A stretch of DNA of 64,000 nucleotides. Source: Methanoplanus limicola DSM 2279. Its GTDB lineage: Archaea > Halobacteriota > Methanomicrobia > Methanomicrobiales > Methanomicrobiaceae. Of the stretch, positions 19,378 to 28,254 are shown piece by piece. Below the pieces are notes generated by a model. It was not told the DNA's origin and ran no database searches. It saw only the letters and a list, made by a program, of their open reading frames with translations. How positions within the stretch are numbered: the stretch's first letter is position 1; the number at the start of each line of letters is the position of its first letter. The translations under genes and the position numbers were made by a program. The stretch covers positions 2,959,175-3,023,174 of the forward strand of contig NZ_CM001436.1 of the NCBI RefSeq assembly GCF_000243255.1, in the 5' to 3' direction.

Positions 19378-20211
19378 ATGATTAAAAGCAGCTTAATAAA
19401 GGCATTTCTGGTCGCAGCAGTTGCATTGTTCTGCCTTACAGGCAACGCATCAGCTGTAATTCAGGAAGTCAACGGGATGGGCACCATAACCTCAATGGAC
19501 AAAAGTGCCGGAACCATCAATATAAGTTCCCAGTATCAGTTCACCATATCCTACACAGGTTCAACACCAAACGAACAATGGATACCGGCAACCGAGACCG
19601 AAGTAACAGGCAATGCTCCGGATTCAAAAGCCTTTGAGATCTTTGAAACCGGAGATCCGGTCAGGTATATAATTCTTGGCGGCACAGGCGGTGATTACCT
19701 CGGCATTGCAAAGATAGACAAAATCTCAGGAGATGCAGAGATCAGTGCAATAGTCGGTGACATTGACAGGATGATATTCAAACCGCTTGCAGACGGATTT
19801 GCAGTGACAGCAGAGCCTGACCCCAACTGTGCGGAATGCAGCGGCACAACATGCACAGCATCATCAGCTGCAGTTACAGTCTCAAAAGACGGGAATATCC
19901 TGTCAGAGTCCACTCTTCTTCCGGGACATTTTGCAGATGTGACCGATGAACCAAAGACTTTTGAACTCTACATAAAGTTTGTAAAAGGCGAGGGTTTATC
20001 ATCCACATGCAACCCTGATGCACCTATGATGATGGGCGGCCCTCAGGCAGTATCCACCTATATATTAGAGGTAAACCCGGTTGCTGCTGCACCGGTTCAG
20101 GAGACCACAGCAGCAGAGGCAACCCCGACAGCGACACCACAGTCAGGGATTGCAGGAATAATCTGCCTGATAGGCGTACTTGCGGCAATGGCCGTTATCT
20201 CCAGAAAATAA
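19378..20211 (+). CDS. Secreted protein with C-terminal membrane anchor, unknown function
   Basis: 277 residues. A signal peptide covers roughly residues 1-26 (ALFCLTGNASA). The exported part contains a paired-cysteine stretch CAECSGTTCTASS and a later lone Cys. The end has a Thr/Ala/Pro linker (EATPTATPQSG), one hydrophobic helix and a basic tail (SRK), the plan of archaeal PGF/PEF-CTERM-like anchored surface proteins, though the PGF tripeptide is absent. The middle (MGTITSMDKSAGTINI) looks beta-rich. Ligand and function are not recognised. Confidence 0.6.
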   Translation: MIKSSLIKAFLVAAVALFCLTGNASAVIQEVNGMGTITSMDKSAGTINISSQYQFTISYTGSTPNEQWIPATETEVTGNAPDSKAFEIFETGDPVRYIILGGTGGDYLGIAKIDKISGDAEISAIVGDIDRMIFKPLADGFAVTAEPDPNCAECSGTTCTASSAAVTVSKDGNILSESTLLPGHFADVTDEPKTFELYIKFVKGEGLSSTCNPDAPMMMGGPQAVSTYILEVNPVAAAPVQETTAAEATPTATPQSGIAGIICLIGVLAAMAVISRK

Positions 20212-20276
20212 CCTTTTTTTAATTCCGCCAGCATATAGCAAAAAAGTTACCACAGGAATTCGCCGGAAATTTCCGG

Positions 20277-21437
20277 TCAGAAATCAAAAAGTGTCTTCTG
20301 GGTCTTAATCTCAGGAATAAGACTGCTGTAAGGGAGCCATTTATCGCCGCCGGATAAACTGCTGATAATGTTTATACCTTCACTGAGATCCGCCGGAGTC
20401 ATATAATTCCCCTTCATTGCCTTCCTTGCAGCCTCACGTATAACCCATGTGCCAAGCGGCGCCCAGTACTCCCCCGTAACTCTCCTTACAGCTATAACGC
20501 GGGCAGACCTTCTGACCGACTCAAGATATTCAAGCACAGCGAGGCGGGCAGAGTAGTAGGCCCCTGCAATCGGGGAATAGCCCTGTTTTCTCTTTTTCCC
20601 TTCAGAGTCGGAGACTATTGTTGCAGATTCACTCCCTGACCAGAGACTGCTCTTCTCCCATATTTCAGTCATCTCATAGCGCCAGTCACCGGGAATGAGC
20701 ATAACCGCCATATTATTGCCATGAATGCACCCGTTAAAAACCCTGATCTCTTCGAGGGGCAGGTAACCGGAAATATTCTTTTTGAGAACTCCGGAGATGG
20801 TATCATCAACTGCGGTTATGCTCCATCTTGTCGGAACGATACGCCTCTTAACCCCTAAAAGTCCTGACGAGAGAAGATTCTGGATATAATGCAGATCAGT
20901 GCCACCCCTGTACAGTTCAGCGATGGCGTCATTAGCCTTCAGGTCAGTATCCGAGGTAATTCTGTCAACAACCCGGGGGACAAGAGCGTTGTCAATGACA
21001 GACATATCAGATACAACACCTGAAAGTCCTACAGGGGCCAAAACACCATCAAAGCGGAGATCAAAACGGACAGGTTTTACAAAAGCCACCTCAACATCAA
21101 CCGGCCTTGACGAGAGGGCGATCTCCTGAATTGAACCGCTGAGGTTTTTCTCACCGGAATTACCCCTGATTGTCCCGGATCTTATCCTGACAATGTCATC
21201 TATTGAGTAATTGCCGGAGACCCAGTGCTCAGGGTTGTCATTCTCACGCGAGAGCAGAGGGCCTCCGGAGACATCGGGATAATTCTTTGAACCTACAAAG
21301 ACAGACGGGCTTTCACCCATATACTCTTTGACAGGTTTTGTATCTCTCCGGGCATAAAAACGGCTCATTACAGGACATTTCGAGAGGCCGCAGAGACCTT
21401 TGCCCTTGCACTTTATGCAGAGATTCGCTGATTGCAT
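20277..21437 (-). CDS. nreA: Archaeal DNA repair protein NreA
   Basis: 386 residues. The N terminus has a four-cysteine zinc-binding motif (C7, C10, C16, C21 in LCIKCKGKGLCGLSKCP). The body has the Nre family segments SPSVFVGSKNYPDVSGGPL and GNNMAVMLIPG. The protein ends TQKTLFDF, a PCNA-interacting peptide, as in the experimentally studied haloarchaeal NreA, which acts in repair of alkylation or mitomycin-type damage. The match of zinc motif, body and PIP tail makes the assignment firm. It is cotranscribed with the unknown gene that precedes it. Confidence 0.88.
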   Translation of the reverse strand: MQSANLCIKCKGKGLCGLSKCPVMSRFYARRDTKPVKEYMGESPSVFVGSKNYPDVSGGPLLSRENDNPEHWVSGNYSIDDIVRIRSGTIRGNSGEKNLSGSIQEIALSSRPVDVEVAFVKPVRFDLRFDGVLAPVGLSGVVSDMSVIDNALVPRVVDRITSDTDLKANDAIAELYRGGTDLHYIQNLLSSGLLGVKRRIVPTRWSITAVDDTISGVLKKNISGYLPLEEIRVFNGCIHGNNMAVMLIPGDWRYEMTEIWEKSSLWSGSESATIVSDSEGKKRKQGYSPIAGAYYSARLAVLEYLESVRRSARVIAVRRVTGEYWAPLGTWVIREAARKAMKGNYMTPADLSEGINIISSLSGGDKWLPYSSLIPEIKTQKTLFDF

Positions 21438-21452
21438 ACCTGAGTTCCCAAA

Positions 21453-22586
21453 TTATCTCTCATCCACGACTATATCGGCAAAATTACCCAGAAGTCCGGC
21501 AACAAGAGAGCAGAGTTCGTCCCATGAATATTCCCTTTCAAGGTCCAGTTTTCTGCCAAGGTATCTGCCGGCATCGTCATCACGCATACCCCTGCACCTG
21601 AATATAACTGAATTTTCCGGATAGTTATGCCCGATGATCCCGTCTGAGTCACCGTCAGTGATGCCGATAACCGGAATTCCAGGATATGAGCATATATTCC
21701 CGCATACTGCCGTTGTGTCGTCCCCGACTGTAATCACACCGCAGATTTCCCCGTCCCTGATCATTCTGTACAGAGCTGCGGCATCGTGATCAATCAGAAT
21801 AATTTTGCCAAAACTTCTTCCTGTACCGCCTTTTAGCGGCTTTTTGGTGCGGACAGGCCCGCTCTTTACCCATGCATCCCCAAGCCTGAAACCGGGTTCA
21901 GGCTTTAGCTTTTCGATACCATGCGCTTTGAACTCAATGCCCGATACTGCCGTCAGTTCTCTGCCGTCATAACTGATCACAGCCTCAGTACGGGTTGCAC
22001 GGCCGATCACAGTTCCGTTCAAAAATACGGGTTCTCCGGGAAGAAGCCCGCGAATGACCCTCTCCTCCGGAATTTTCTCCGGATGCAGATTATCGGAGCC
22101 GGAGAGAGGCCTTTCCGTATAAACTGTATTACCGGAAACTGAATCCACAGGGGCAGGTGTTAACGGTTCTCTTTTCATTACCGGAAATCCGGTCAGGGAT
22201 GAGAGCCGCCCGGCAGTCTCTTCATCGCCGCCGCCCCAAATATATACAATTCCCGGCGTGCACTCGGCCTGGATAAAACCCCTGCCTCCGAGACGGCCGG
22301 ATATTATTTCGCCAAATACTCTCCCTGAGGTTTCACATTTTGCACGGTTGAGAAGAAATACACCTGGTTTTTCTGATATGCCATCCAGAATTTCAGAAGG
22401 TTTCTTACCCGGCCACTCATATTCAAGCCCTGACTCTTCCGCTGCTGTGCCGGCCATAACTCCGGCAACGACAACTCTCACCGGATAATCTCCAATAAGG
22501 GAGATTATCTGCGATACATCACCCCGGTCAAAGGGTTCAGGCCCGTGAACTATTATAAGATATCCGTCATCAGGTAAAATGGACAT
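21453..22586 (-). CDS. Conserved methanogen protein of unknown function, DUF2117-like
   Basis: 377-residue soluble protein beginning with YLIIVHGPEPFDRGDV and VRVVVAGVMAGTAAEESG, Rossmann-like strands. I associate this with the DUF2117 family found in methanogens, from memory only. The C-terminal half has a second set of nucleotide-binding-like strands (ICGVITVGDDTTAVCGNI, IPVIGITDGDSDGIIG) resembling TOPRIM- or ribokinase-type acidic turns. It ends 15 bases before nreA and starts 11 bases after the secreted-protein gene, so three genes form one transcript. No function can be assigned. Confidence 0.55.
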   Translation of the reverse strand: MSILPDDGYLIIVHGPEPFDRGDVSQIISLIGDYPVRVVVAGVMAGTAAEESGLEYEWPGKKPSEILDGISEKPGVFLLNRAKCETSGRVFGEIISGRLGGRGFIQAECTPGIVYIWGGGDEETAGRLSSLTGFPVMKREPLTPAPVDSVSGNTVYTERPLSGSDNLHPEKIPEERVIRGLLPGEPVFLNGTVIGRATRTEAVISYDGRELTAVSGIEFKAHGIEKLKPEPGFRLGDAWVKSGPVRTKKPLKGGTGRSFGKIILIDHDAAALYRMIRDGEICGVITVGDDTTAVCGNICSYPGIPVIGITDGDSDGIIGHNYPENSVIFRCRGMRDDDAGRYLGRKLDLEREYSWDELCSLVAGLLGNFADIVVDER

Positions 22587-22596
22587 AATTAAAGGG

Positions 22597-23271
22597 TTAG
22601 ATTATTTTATAGTCACCGATTCCGGCCACCAGATCTCCGGATGACGGGTACCATCCTTTCACAGGCGGGTTCAGGCTCAGGCTTACAGTATCGGTGAAAG
22701 AATTGGACTTTTCAGAGAAGAAGTCCCAGCTATTCTTTCCGGTAAGCTCAATCCCAATGTCAATCCTGGCATCTGAACCGGAGCTGCATTCTGCATAGAT
22801 GTAAGTATTGTATTTTATTGCGGATCCAAAGACCTCAATATCCTCTTTCGGTAAAAGGGTATATGCAGAACCTACCGGATTTTCTGTATCAATCAGACTT
22901 CCGGCAGAAACTTTTATTCCAAAATCAGTTGTTCTTAACTCATCAGCCGTTATCTTAAGCATAGTACTACCTTTGGAGCCGAAGAGTTCGATATCCCATC
23001 CGGCAGGAATACCTGTCCCTTTACCTTCAAGTATTGCCGCACCAACAGGAGATCTGTCACTCAGTGAAGGGAGAGGTATGAATAACTCAACGTCTTCAGC
23101 CACTGCCCCGCCAGTATCTATCGAGACGGTGTATTCATATGTGCTCTGCGGAGTTATGCCCAGAATATGAAAACCTCCGGGGTAGATGAAACCTGCGAGC
23201 ATAATTATCAGAAGCGATACAGCCGTCAGTGATGCTATTGTAATTAGTAAATATCCGGAATCCTTATTCAT
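22597..23271 (-). CDS. Membrane-anchored exported protein, unknown function
   Basis: 224 residues with one N-terminal hydrophobic helix (about 8-29, ITIASLTAVSLLIIMLAGFIY) and an exported beta-rich domain. The pattern YEYTVSIDTGGAVAEDVELFIPLPS suggests an immunoglobulin-like or DUF11-like fold. It contains a single Cys and no metal motif. It is first in the transcript leading to the DUF2117-like gene and nreA. I do not recognise the family. Confidence 0.55.
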   Translation of the reverse strand: MNKDSGYLLITIASLTAVSLLIIMLAGFIYPGGFHILGITPQSTYEYTVSIDTGGAVAEDVELFIPLPSLSDRSPVGAAILEGKGTGIPAGWDIELFGSKGSTMLKITADELRTTDFGIKVSAGSLIDTENPVGSAYTLLPKEDIEVFGSAIKYNTYIYAECSSGSDARIDIGIELTGKNSWDFFSEKSNSFTDTVSLSLNPPVKGWYPSSGDLVAGIGDYKII

Positions 23272-23354
23272 AGAGAACCATTATCCTATGCCGGATAAGT
23301 AAATATATCCGGCAGCATGTTATTATTGAGAACCGGCAGGAGATAAATATGCCA

Positions 23355-24452
23355 TCAGCCCCTCTTTTCCATATTTGCAATGAGGACGTGGATGTTGTGC
23401 TTACCGTCCTGTTCAGCAAAGATTGAGCTGTAGTTAGGGGCAGTCATGCCAAGCGCCCGGTCTATTGCCTCATTAAGCCTTTCTTTTGTGAGTTTATTGC
23501 CCTCGATGATGATTCCTGCCCCAATCTCCTCAATCTTACGGGCGTTATTCCACTGTTCCGGGTGGTAAGGATCGATTATCATCACACAGGGTTTTCTGAA
23601 TAAAAGAGCCTCGTGAAGGGTTGTCAGGCCGCCGTGAACTATTGCGATTCTTGCCTTTGAGAGGTGTTCATAGATGTCAGATACATAACCGAATGTTTTG
23701 AAGTTATCAGATTCCTCAGGAAGACCGTCGGAAGTGGAAAATACTTCAAAGGTCTGAAAGGGCCTCTCCTCCGCAATTTCCTTTAAGATACTGTACATCG
23801 GAATCTTAAACGGCTCTCCGCCGAATGAAGCAAATATTGTTCCGTTTGAGAAGCTGTAATCCGAAAGCTCAATGTCCATTAGAGGACCGACGAATTTATA
23901 GCGGTCTTTATCCTCCTCTTCGATCTCAAGGTTGTAACCGGAGATGGTATGCGGCGGTGCAAAATCCGGAACAATAACGCTGTCAGGGATTTCAAGATAT
24001 TTCTCAATGATCCTGCCAAGGACGCTCCAGTATGTTGAATTGTTGTCAGATGCGGTTGCAAACCGGTTCTGGTTTGTGATGAAGAGCGAATGCACCCTCT
24101 CAAGCCTTGCAGCAGTCAGGGCCGCATACATTGTGTCAGAGATGACAAGGTCAATGGAATTGTCGATGATCAGTTTTCTGACATGCCTTAAAGAACGTGC
24201 GAGAGCAATTGGTACACTTTTTGAGGACCATAATGTCTTTGAAAGGCTGAAATACCCGTTTTCACCGTCAAGCTCAACTTCCCTGAAGGTCTCTATGACG
24301 TGGAACTCACCCTGATTTTTTATAAATTCATAGGCTTTGCCATATGAAGCAAGATGACATTCATGCCCGAATCCTTTCAGGTAGCGTGCAAGTCTTGATG
24401 AACGGGAGGCATGGCCGAGACCCTCACCGCAGATTACAAAAAGTATCTTCAT
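23355..24452 (-). CDS. UDP-glycosyltransferase of the MurG/UGT (GT-B) type
   Basis: 365 residues with the GT-B two-domain layout. The N-terminal GEGLGHASRSSRLARYL is the glycine-rich acceptor-side start seen in MurG- and UGT-like proteins. The C-terminal HGGLTTLHEALLFRKPCVMI followed by DPYHPEQWNNARKIEEIGAGI is the nucleotide-sugar signature. Archaea lack peptidoglycan, so it more likely glycosylates a lipid, surface polysaccharide or cofactor. Donor and acceptor are unknown. It stands alone between short gaps. Confidence 0.8.
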   Translation of the reverse strand: MKILFVICGEGLGHASRSSRLARYLKGFGHECHLASYGKAYEFIKNQGEFHVIETFREVELDGENGYFSLSKTLWSSKSVPIALARSLRHVRKLIIDNSIDLVISDTMYAALTAARLERVHSLFITNQNRFATASDNNSTYWSVLGRIIEKYLEIPDSVIVPDFAPPHTISGYNLEIEEEDKDRYKFVGPLMDIELSDYSFSNGTIFASFGGEPFKIPMYSILKEIAEERPFQTFEVFSTSDGLPEESDNFKTFGYVSDIYEHLSKARIAIVHGGLTTLHEALLFRKPCVMIIDPYHPEQWNNARKIEEIGAGIIIEGNKLTKERLNEAIDRALGMTAPNYSSIFAEQDGKHNIHVLIANMEKRG

Positions 24453-24576
24453 TTGATCACAGATTAATTGTATATTCGTGGTCTATCCCGATTGGCGGGA
24501 TTAAACCTCATATCTGAAATATATATGAAGGCATTATCAAAAAAGCCTTTTTAATGGATATTATATATGGATGATC

Positions 24577-25530
24577 TCACCGCATAACTGTGATCTCCGG
24601 TTTCCATGAAGGATCTACATATGAAAGGATTACTGCGTTTTTATTCCCGGAATTACGGTATGACTTCGGGCAGTCTGACGGGACATATACAGCCTGACCT
24701 TCATCTGCGCATATTTCAATGCCTCCGGAACTATTCAGGCAGATGCTTCCGCTTACGACATATATCAGTTCTGATGCACCTAAAAGTGTATTCTCATCAA
24801 TTCTTCCGCCCGGAATTAATTCTGCATATGCAAGGCTGTAATCCACAGGGAGGTCAGGGTGCCTGTCTGCCATTAGTTCTGCATTAAATATGGTGTATAT
24901 GAGTGTTCCGGAGTCATAGTCCCATTCTATTCCTTCAGAGAGATCGGTAACTATAATCCCGCCAGCACCTCCGGAAGAGTCCTTTTCATCATTCCGGGCT
25001 TCAACGGGCAGTTCTGTTTCCAGGACCTCATTTTGAGGATCATATACCGGTTCTGTTGATGTCAGATAGACAAGATCTCCGGATTTATTGTTGTAAACCG
25101 ACTGGAGTGTGCCTTCCCTGATAAGTACCGCATCTCCGGTATTCACCTCAGTAGCAGAACCGGGAGTTTTTATGAGCGCAGTTCCTCCGGTAACAAAGAT
25201 CATCTCAGATGTATTCATAAGCCTGTGTGGCGGTGTTCCTTTTCCCGGAGGTATAGTTACAAGGCCGAGGCTGAAGTTGCTGCTGACATAATACCCCAGA
25301 TTCATAATATCCTCCGGGTGAAAAATCCGGATAACAGAACCTTCGTCTGAAAATAATGGCGTTGAAATCGTATTTGATAAGTCAAACCTGTACAGGCCGC
25401 CTATAGTTTTCAGGCCGGCGTCCGGAGATTTAGCATATGTATTATCGGCTGTCTTTTCTGAGATACACCCACAGGCGGTGATCATCAGGAAGAGGCACAT
25501 AATAAGAAAAAACCCGAACTTTCCATCCAT
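24577..25530 (-). CDS. Double-cupin lipoprotein
   Basis: 317 residues. The N terminus is a lipoprotein signal (LFLMITACGCIS) with C20-22 as the likely anchor. Two cupin domains follow: the first has FSLGLVTIPPGKGTPPHRLMNTSEMIFVTGGTALI, the second has YAELIPGGRIDENTLLGASELIYVVSGSI and EGQAVYVPSDCPKSYRN. The metal-binding histidines are reduced (one His in the first domain, none clear in the second), so it may bind a ligand rather than a metal. It would face outside the membrane. The role is unknown. Confidence 0.7.
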   Translation of the reverse strand: MDGKFGFFLIMCLFLMITACGCISEKTADNTYAKSPDAGLKTIGGLYRFDLSNTISTPLFSDEGSVIRIFHPEDIMNLGYYVSSNFSLGLVTIPPGKGTPPHRLMNTSEMIFVTGGTALIKTPGSATEVNTGDAVLIREGTLQSVYNNKSGDLVYLTSTEPVYDPQNEVLETELPVEARNDEKDSSGGAGGIIVTDLSEGIEWDYDSGTLIYTIFNAELMADRHPDLPVDYSLAYAELIPGGRIDENTLLGASELIYVVSGSICLNSSGGIEICADEGQAVYVPSDCPKSYRNSGNKNAVILSYVDPSWKPEITVMR

Positions 25531-25733
25531 GTATTTCTCTTATACCGGATTGGAAATAAGACTTACATAATCTAAAACAGGAAATGTGTGCAATTAACTT
25601 CAGAAATGTAGAGAATTTTCGGTGCATATAAATTCAGGCATCCGACAGTCCGGAATGCAGAACAGAAAGATAAAAGAGATCAGGGGATGTACAATTTTAG
25701 AACTGAAAGAAAAATCAAAAACAGAAATGTTAG

Positions 25734-25808
25734 TGGGCTCGTTGAGATTCGAACTCAAGACCTCCGCCGTGTCAAGGCGACGTCATAAACCAGCTAGACC
25801 ACGAGCCC
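25734..25808 (-). tRNA. tRNA-Val (anticodon GAC)
   Basis: A full cloverleaf can be folded on the minus strand. The acceptor stem is GGGCTCG pairing with CGAGCCC, with a D-arm starting GTCTAGCTGG. The anticodon stem is TCGCC/GGCGG with loop TTGACAC, giving anticodon GAC, and the T-arm is TTGAG-TTCGAAT-CTCAA. The discriminator is A and CCA is not encoded. There is no intron. It lies alone in a 497-base space between the cupin lipoprotein and the next gene. Confidence 0.95.
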
Positions 25809-25850
25809 TGCTTTAACACCGTGGTGCTCTATAATATCTGTATCCGGATC

Positions 25851-25858
25851 TATATAAA
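25851..25858 (-). promoter_or_regulatory. TATA box of the tRNA-Val gene
   Basis: TTTATATA on the minus strand, a consensus archaeal TATA element, centred about 46 bases before the tRNA 5' end. That allows a start site with a leader of about 20 bases. Confidence 0.55.
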
Positions 25859-26027
25859 CAATTCTTTTTTAATCCGGAATTTTGGCAGGAAAAACACATC
25901 CGGAGGGATTAACTGCAACATTCAGAAATACGCAGATATTCTTTTAAATACTAAAAAATAACCCAATAATAATGAAATTCATGGAATTAAAGAATAATAA
26001 GCAGCATAAAGTATACAGGATGGTCTC

Positions 26028-26549
26028 TTGACAGACGATTTTTTAACAGACGGCATATGCCTAAGGAGGCAAAAACACGCGAGGGAAGACGGGTGGCTCT
26101 GTGAACTTGTCTCAGATATATATGATGACGAACCTTTCACCGGCATTCATACATATATTGTTTCAGTCAGTCCGGGAAGGTCGAGGGCCAACCATTACCA
26201 CAGAAAAAAGGAGGAATGGATTGCCATCACCTCCGGAAAGATTATTCTCTCTCTCGAATGGATTGACAAAGAAAGAGAAGAAGTAGAAGAAGAAACTGTA
26301 AGAAAAGTAAGTACCGGTAAAATTACGGAAGAAAATAAGATTGGGGATAAAATTAAAGAGGAGAGAGAAAAGATGAGAGCTGACATTATTCTGGATGCTG
26401 ATGATAAATCCGGAGAATGCAGATTAATCCACATAGAGCCGTTTGTTGCCCACAGTATAACAAACATCGGTGACAGAAATTCATCCGTTGTTGTATTCAG
26501 CAGAAATCCGGAGGACAAAGAGGATACAATACCCCATATAATCAGATAA
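26028..26549 (+). CDS. Cupin-fold protein, WxcM/FdtA-like, with a charged insertion
   Basis: 173 residues from a TTG start preceded by AGGATGG; no in-frame ATG lies near. The strands YIVSVSPGRSRANHYHRKKEEWIAITSGKIILSLEWID and RLIHIEPFVAHSITNIGD supply cupin motifs 1 and 2 with the HYH and AHS histidines, as in sugar-nucleotide isomerase-like WxcM and FdtA proteins. Between the motifs is an insertion of about 45 residues rich in Glu and Lys that looks like a helical hairpin. It converges on the membrane protein gene downstream. The substrate is unknown. Confidence 0.6.
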   Translation: MTDDFLTDGICLRRQKHAREDGWLCELVSDIYDDEPFTGIHTYIVSVSPGRSRANHYHRKKEEWIAITSGKIILSLEWIDKEREEVEEETVRKVSTGKITEENKIGDKIKEEREKMRADIILDADDKSGECRLIHIEPFVAHSITNIGDRNSSVVVFSRNPEDKEDTIPHIIR

Positions 26550-26571
26550 AAAAGCGAATTCAGCCCCGGGA

Positions 26572-28008
26572 TTATATGCAGATCCAGAAATACTTCAGGT
26601 ATTCGGGAGACTTAAGTACCCTCCAGTCAGACGGAATATGGATATGATTCCCTTTAAAGAACTCATATCCGGGTTCACCGCATTCGTACACAAACCCGCA
26701 CCTGTTATACCCGGAATCTCTGTCAATGCTCTCGACAAAGTAGCTCCTTACAACCTCCGCCGTTCCTATGCTGTCATACCATTTCAGCGTATAACTGAGA
26801 TATCCCAGATCACCAAGTGTCATAACAGCATCAATCGCTGTCACAACACCGTCCCTGAAGGTGTCATTCCTGAGATTATGGGCATAAACCTCAACTGAAC
26901 CATAATTATAGATATTCGTCCTTCCCTCAATGATAACCCGCGGAATGATAACCCTGCCCCCGTTCTCATCCTTTCGCATAATTTCGGTTCTGAAAACCTC
27001 ATATCTCTCCTCCAGTTCATCCGGACTTACCCTCACCATTCTAAGAATTGCACCCTCCTTCCACGGGTACTCATCCATTCTCTGGTAATTTATCTCTCCA
27101 AAAGGGACAGATGTATAACCGCCGTCATAATATCCCTCATACCACCAGTTCCTGCTCCCTTTAAGAGAATCTATTACATTTGTCTCCATCTCCGGGTCAT
27201 AATGATACTTCAGATCAAGCCCTTTCTTGTCAGAAACCATTACAAGAGCATCAAACATGGAATACTTACCCTCCTGAAAGATGTCAGGCCTTGACTGTGA
27301 CATTAAGAGAGAATCGACACTGTAAACAACCCCGTCGATCTGAACAGAATTACCCGGCTCTTCAGTCAGATTATACACAAAACCGGATTCAAACGCAAAC
27401 GCTGCAAGAAGAAGAGCCGCCAGGAACAGAAATGAAGAGAGGTTCTGAACAAAGGAGGATTTTTTCTTTCTGTGCAGTAACAGTTTTAGGCCCGCAGCCA
27501 TATGAACGGAAAATGCTATATAAAAAATATTGTCAGCAATAACATGATTTGAAAGGCTGAATGGTTCCTTCAAAACAAAATAATAGTCAAATCCGCTTAT
27601 AAATACAAATAAACCTGAGATTAAAATAATTATACCCGACACTCTCAATACCAGGATAATAAAAGAAATCCCTGATATTTTTCGCACTAAAAGAGAATTA
27701 AAGCCCTTTTTCCAGTTATATTTTACAAGGAAAGTATATACATAAACATGATACAGAAGCAGTACTGCAAATAAAACTGAGAGAATCACATGAACAACTG
27801 TTGGAACAGGCTGACTTTCGGTTCTTGTGAGCAGATATCCGGTGACAAACGCAAGAAATGTCATTACAAATAAAAGCCATGAAAATTTTCTGTCCGCAAG
27901 AATCAGCTTTTTCCTGAAAGAACTTCTTCTCCGGAATACTCCAATCTCTTCTTTTTCCTTTGATTCAGATAAGTTATTACTCCGGATTCCACGCATCTTT
28001 CCCTTCAT
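26572..28008 (-). CDS. Putative bis-heme cytochrome b-like membrane protein with exported domain
   Basis: 478 residues with five hydrophobic helices in the first 210. The second helix has H73 and H87, the fourth H155 and H169; each pair is separated by exactly 13 residues, the spacing and B/D helix placement that bind two hemes in cytochrome b and formate-dehydrogenase-type subunits. The last 260 residues are a soluble, probably extracytoplasmic domain rich in Tyr and Trp (NWWYEGYYDGGYTSVPFGE) that I do not recognise; it vaguely resembles DUF4430-type ligand domains. Heme binding is inferred from spacing only. No redox partner gene is adjacent. The ATG has GGAGG 12 bases upstream. Confidence 0.55.
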   Translation of the reverse strand: MKGKMRGIRSNNLSESKEKEEIGVFRRRSSFRKKLILADRKFSWLLFVMTFLAFVTGYLLTRTESQPVPTVVHVILSVLFAVLLLYHVYVYTFLVKYNWKKGFNSLLVRKISGISFIILVLRVSGIIILISGLFVFISGFDYYFVLKEPFSLSNHVIADNIFYIAFSVHMAAGLKLLLHRKKKSSFVQNLSSFLFLAALLLAAFAFESGFVYNLTEEPGNSVQIDGVVYSVDSLLMSQSRPDIFQEGKYSMFDALVMVSDKKGLDLKYHYDPEMETNVIDSLKGSRNWWYEGYYDGGYTSVPFGEINYQRMDEYPWKEGAILRMVRVSPDELEERYEVFRTEIMRKDENGGRVIIPRVIIEGRTNIYNYGSVEVYAHNLRNDTFRDGVVTAIDAVMTLGDLGYLSYTLKWYDSIGTAEVVRSYFVESIDRDSGYNRCGFVYECGEPGYEFFKGNHIHIPSDWRVLKSPEYLKYFWICI

Positions 28009-28201
28009 ATGTGATGAAGACCTCCCACCAGATTTCGGAATTTTCTTCCTTCAGATGAGATAATAGCCCCGGAGACAATTAAAAGATACACATTACTGTC
28101 GGGAAATGATCAAATAAAATTAAGCAGATGCACAATATTAGCAATCAGAAAAAACAGCTGCACCCGGCTCATCAAAATTCCGGATACAAATTTTTTGGAA
28201 T

Positions 28202-28250
28202 TCAGATAATTAATTATCTGATTTTCAAAAACTAAAAAAATATTTTTTAG
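28202..28250 (-). terminator. Likely terminator after the mtr operon
   Basis: Just past the mtrH stop, the minus strand shows a T-rich tract (ATTTTTTTAG then TTTTTG) followed by a perfect 20-base palindrome, TCAGATAATTAATTATCTGA (28202-28221). Oligo-T tracts terminate archaeal transcripts; the palindrome may stabilise the 3' end. Confidence 0.5.
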
Positions 28251-28254
28251 GGTT

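Noticed and set aside
25622-25816. 64-codon plus-strand frame over the tRNA
   Set aside because: It is the complement of the tRNA-Val gene and its flank.
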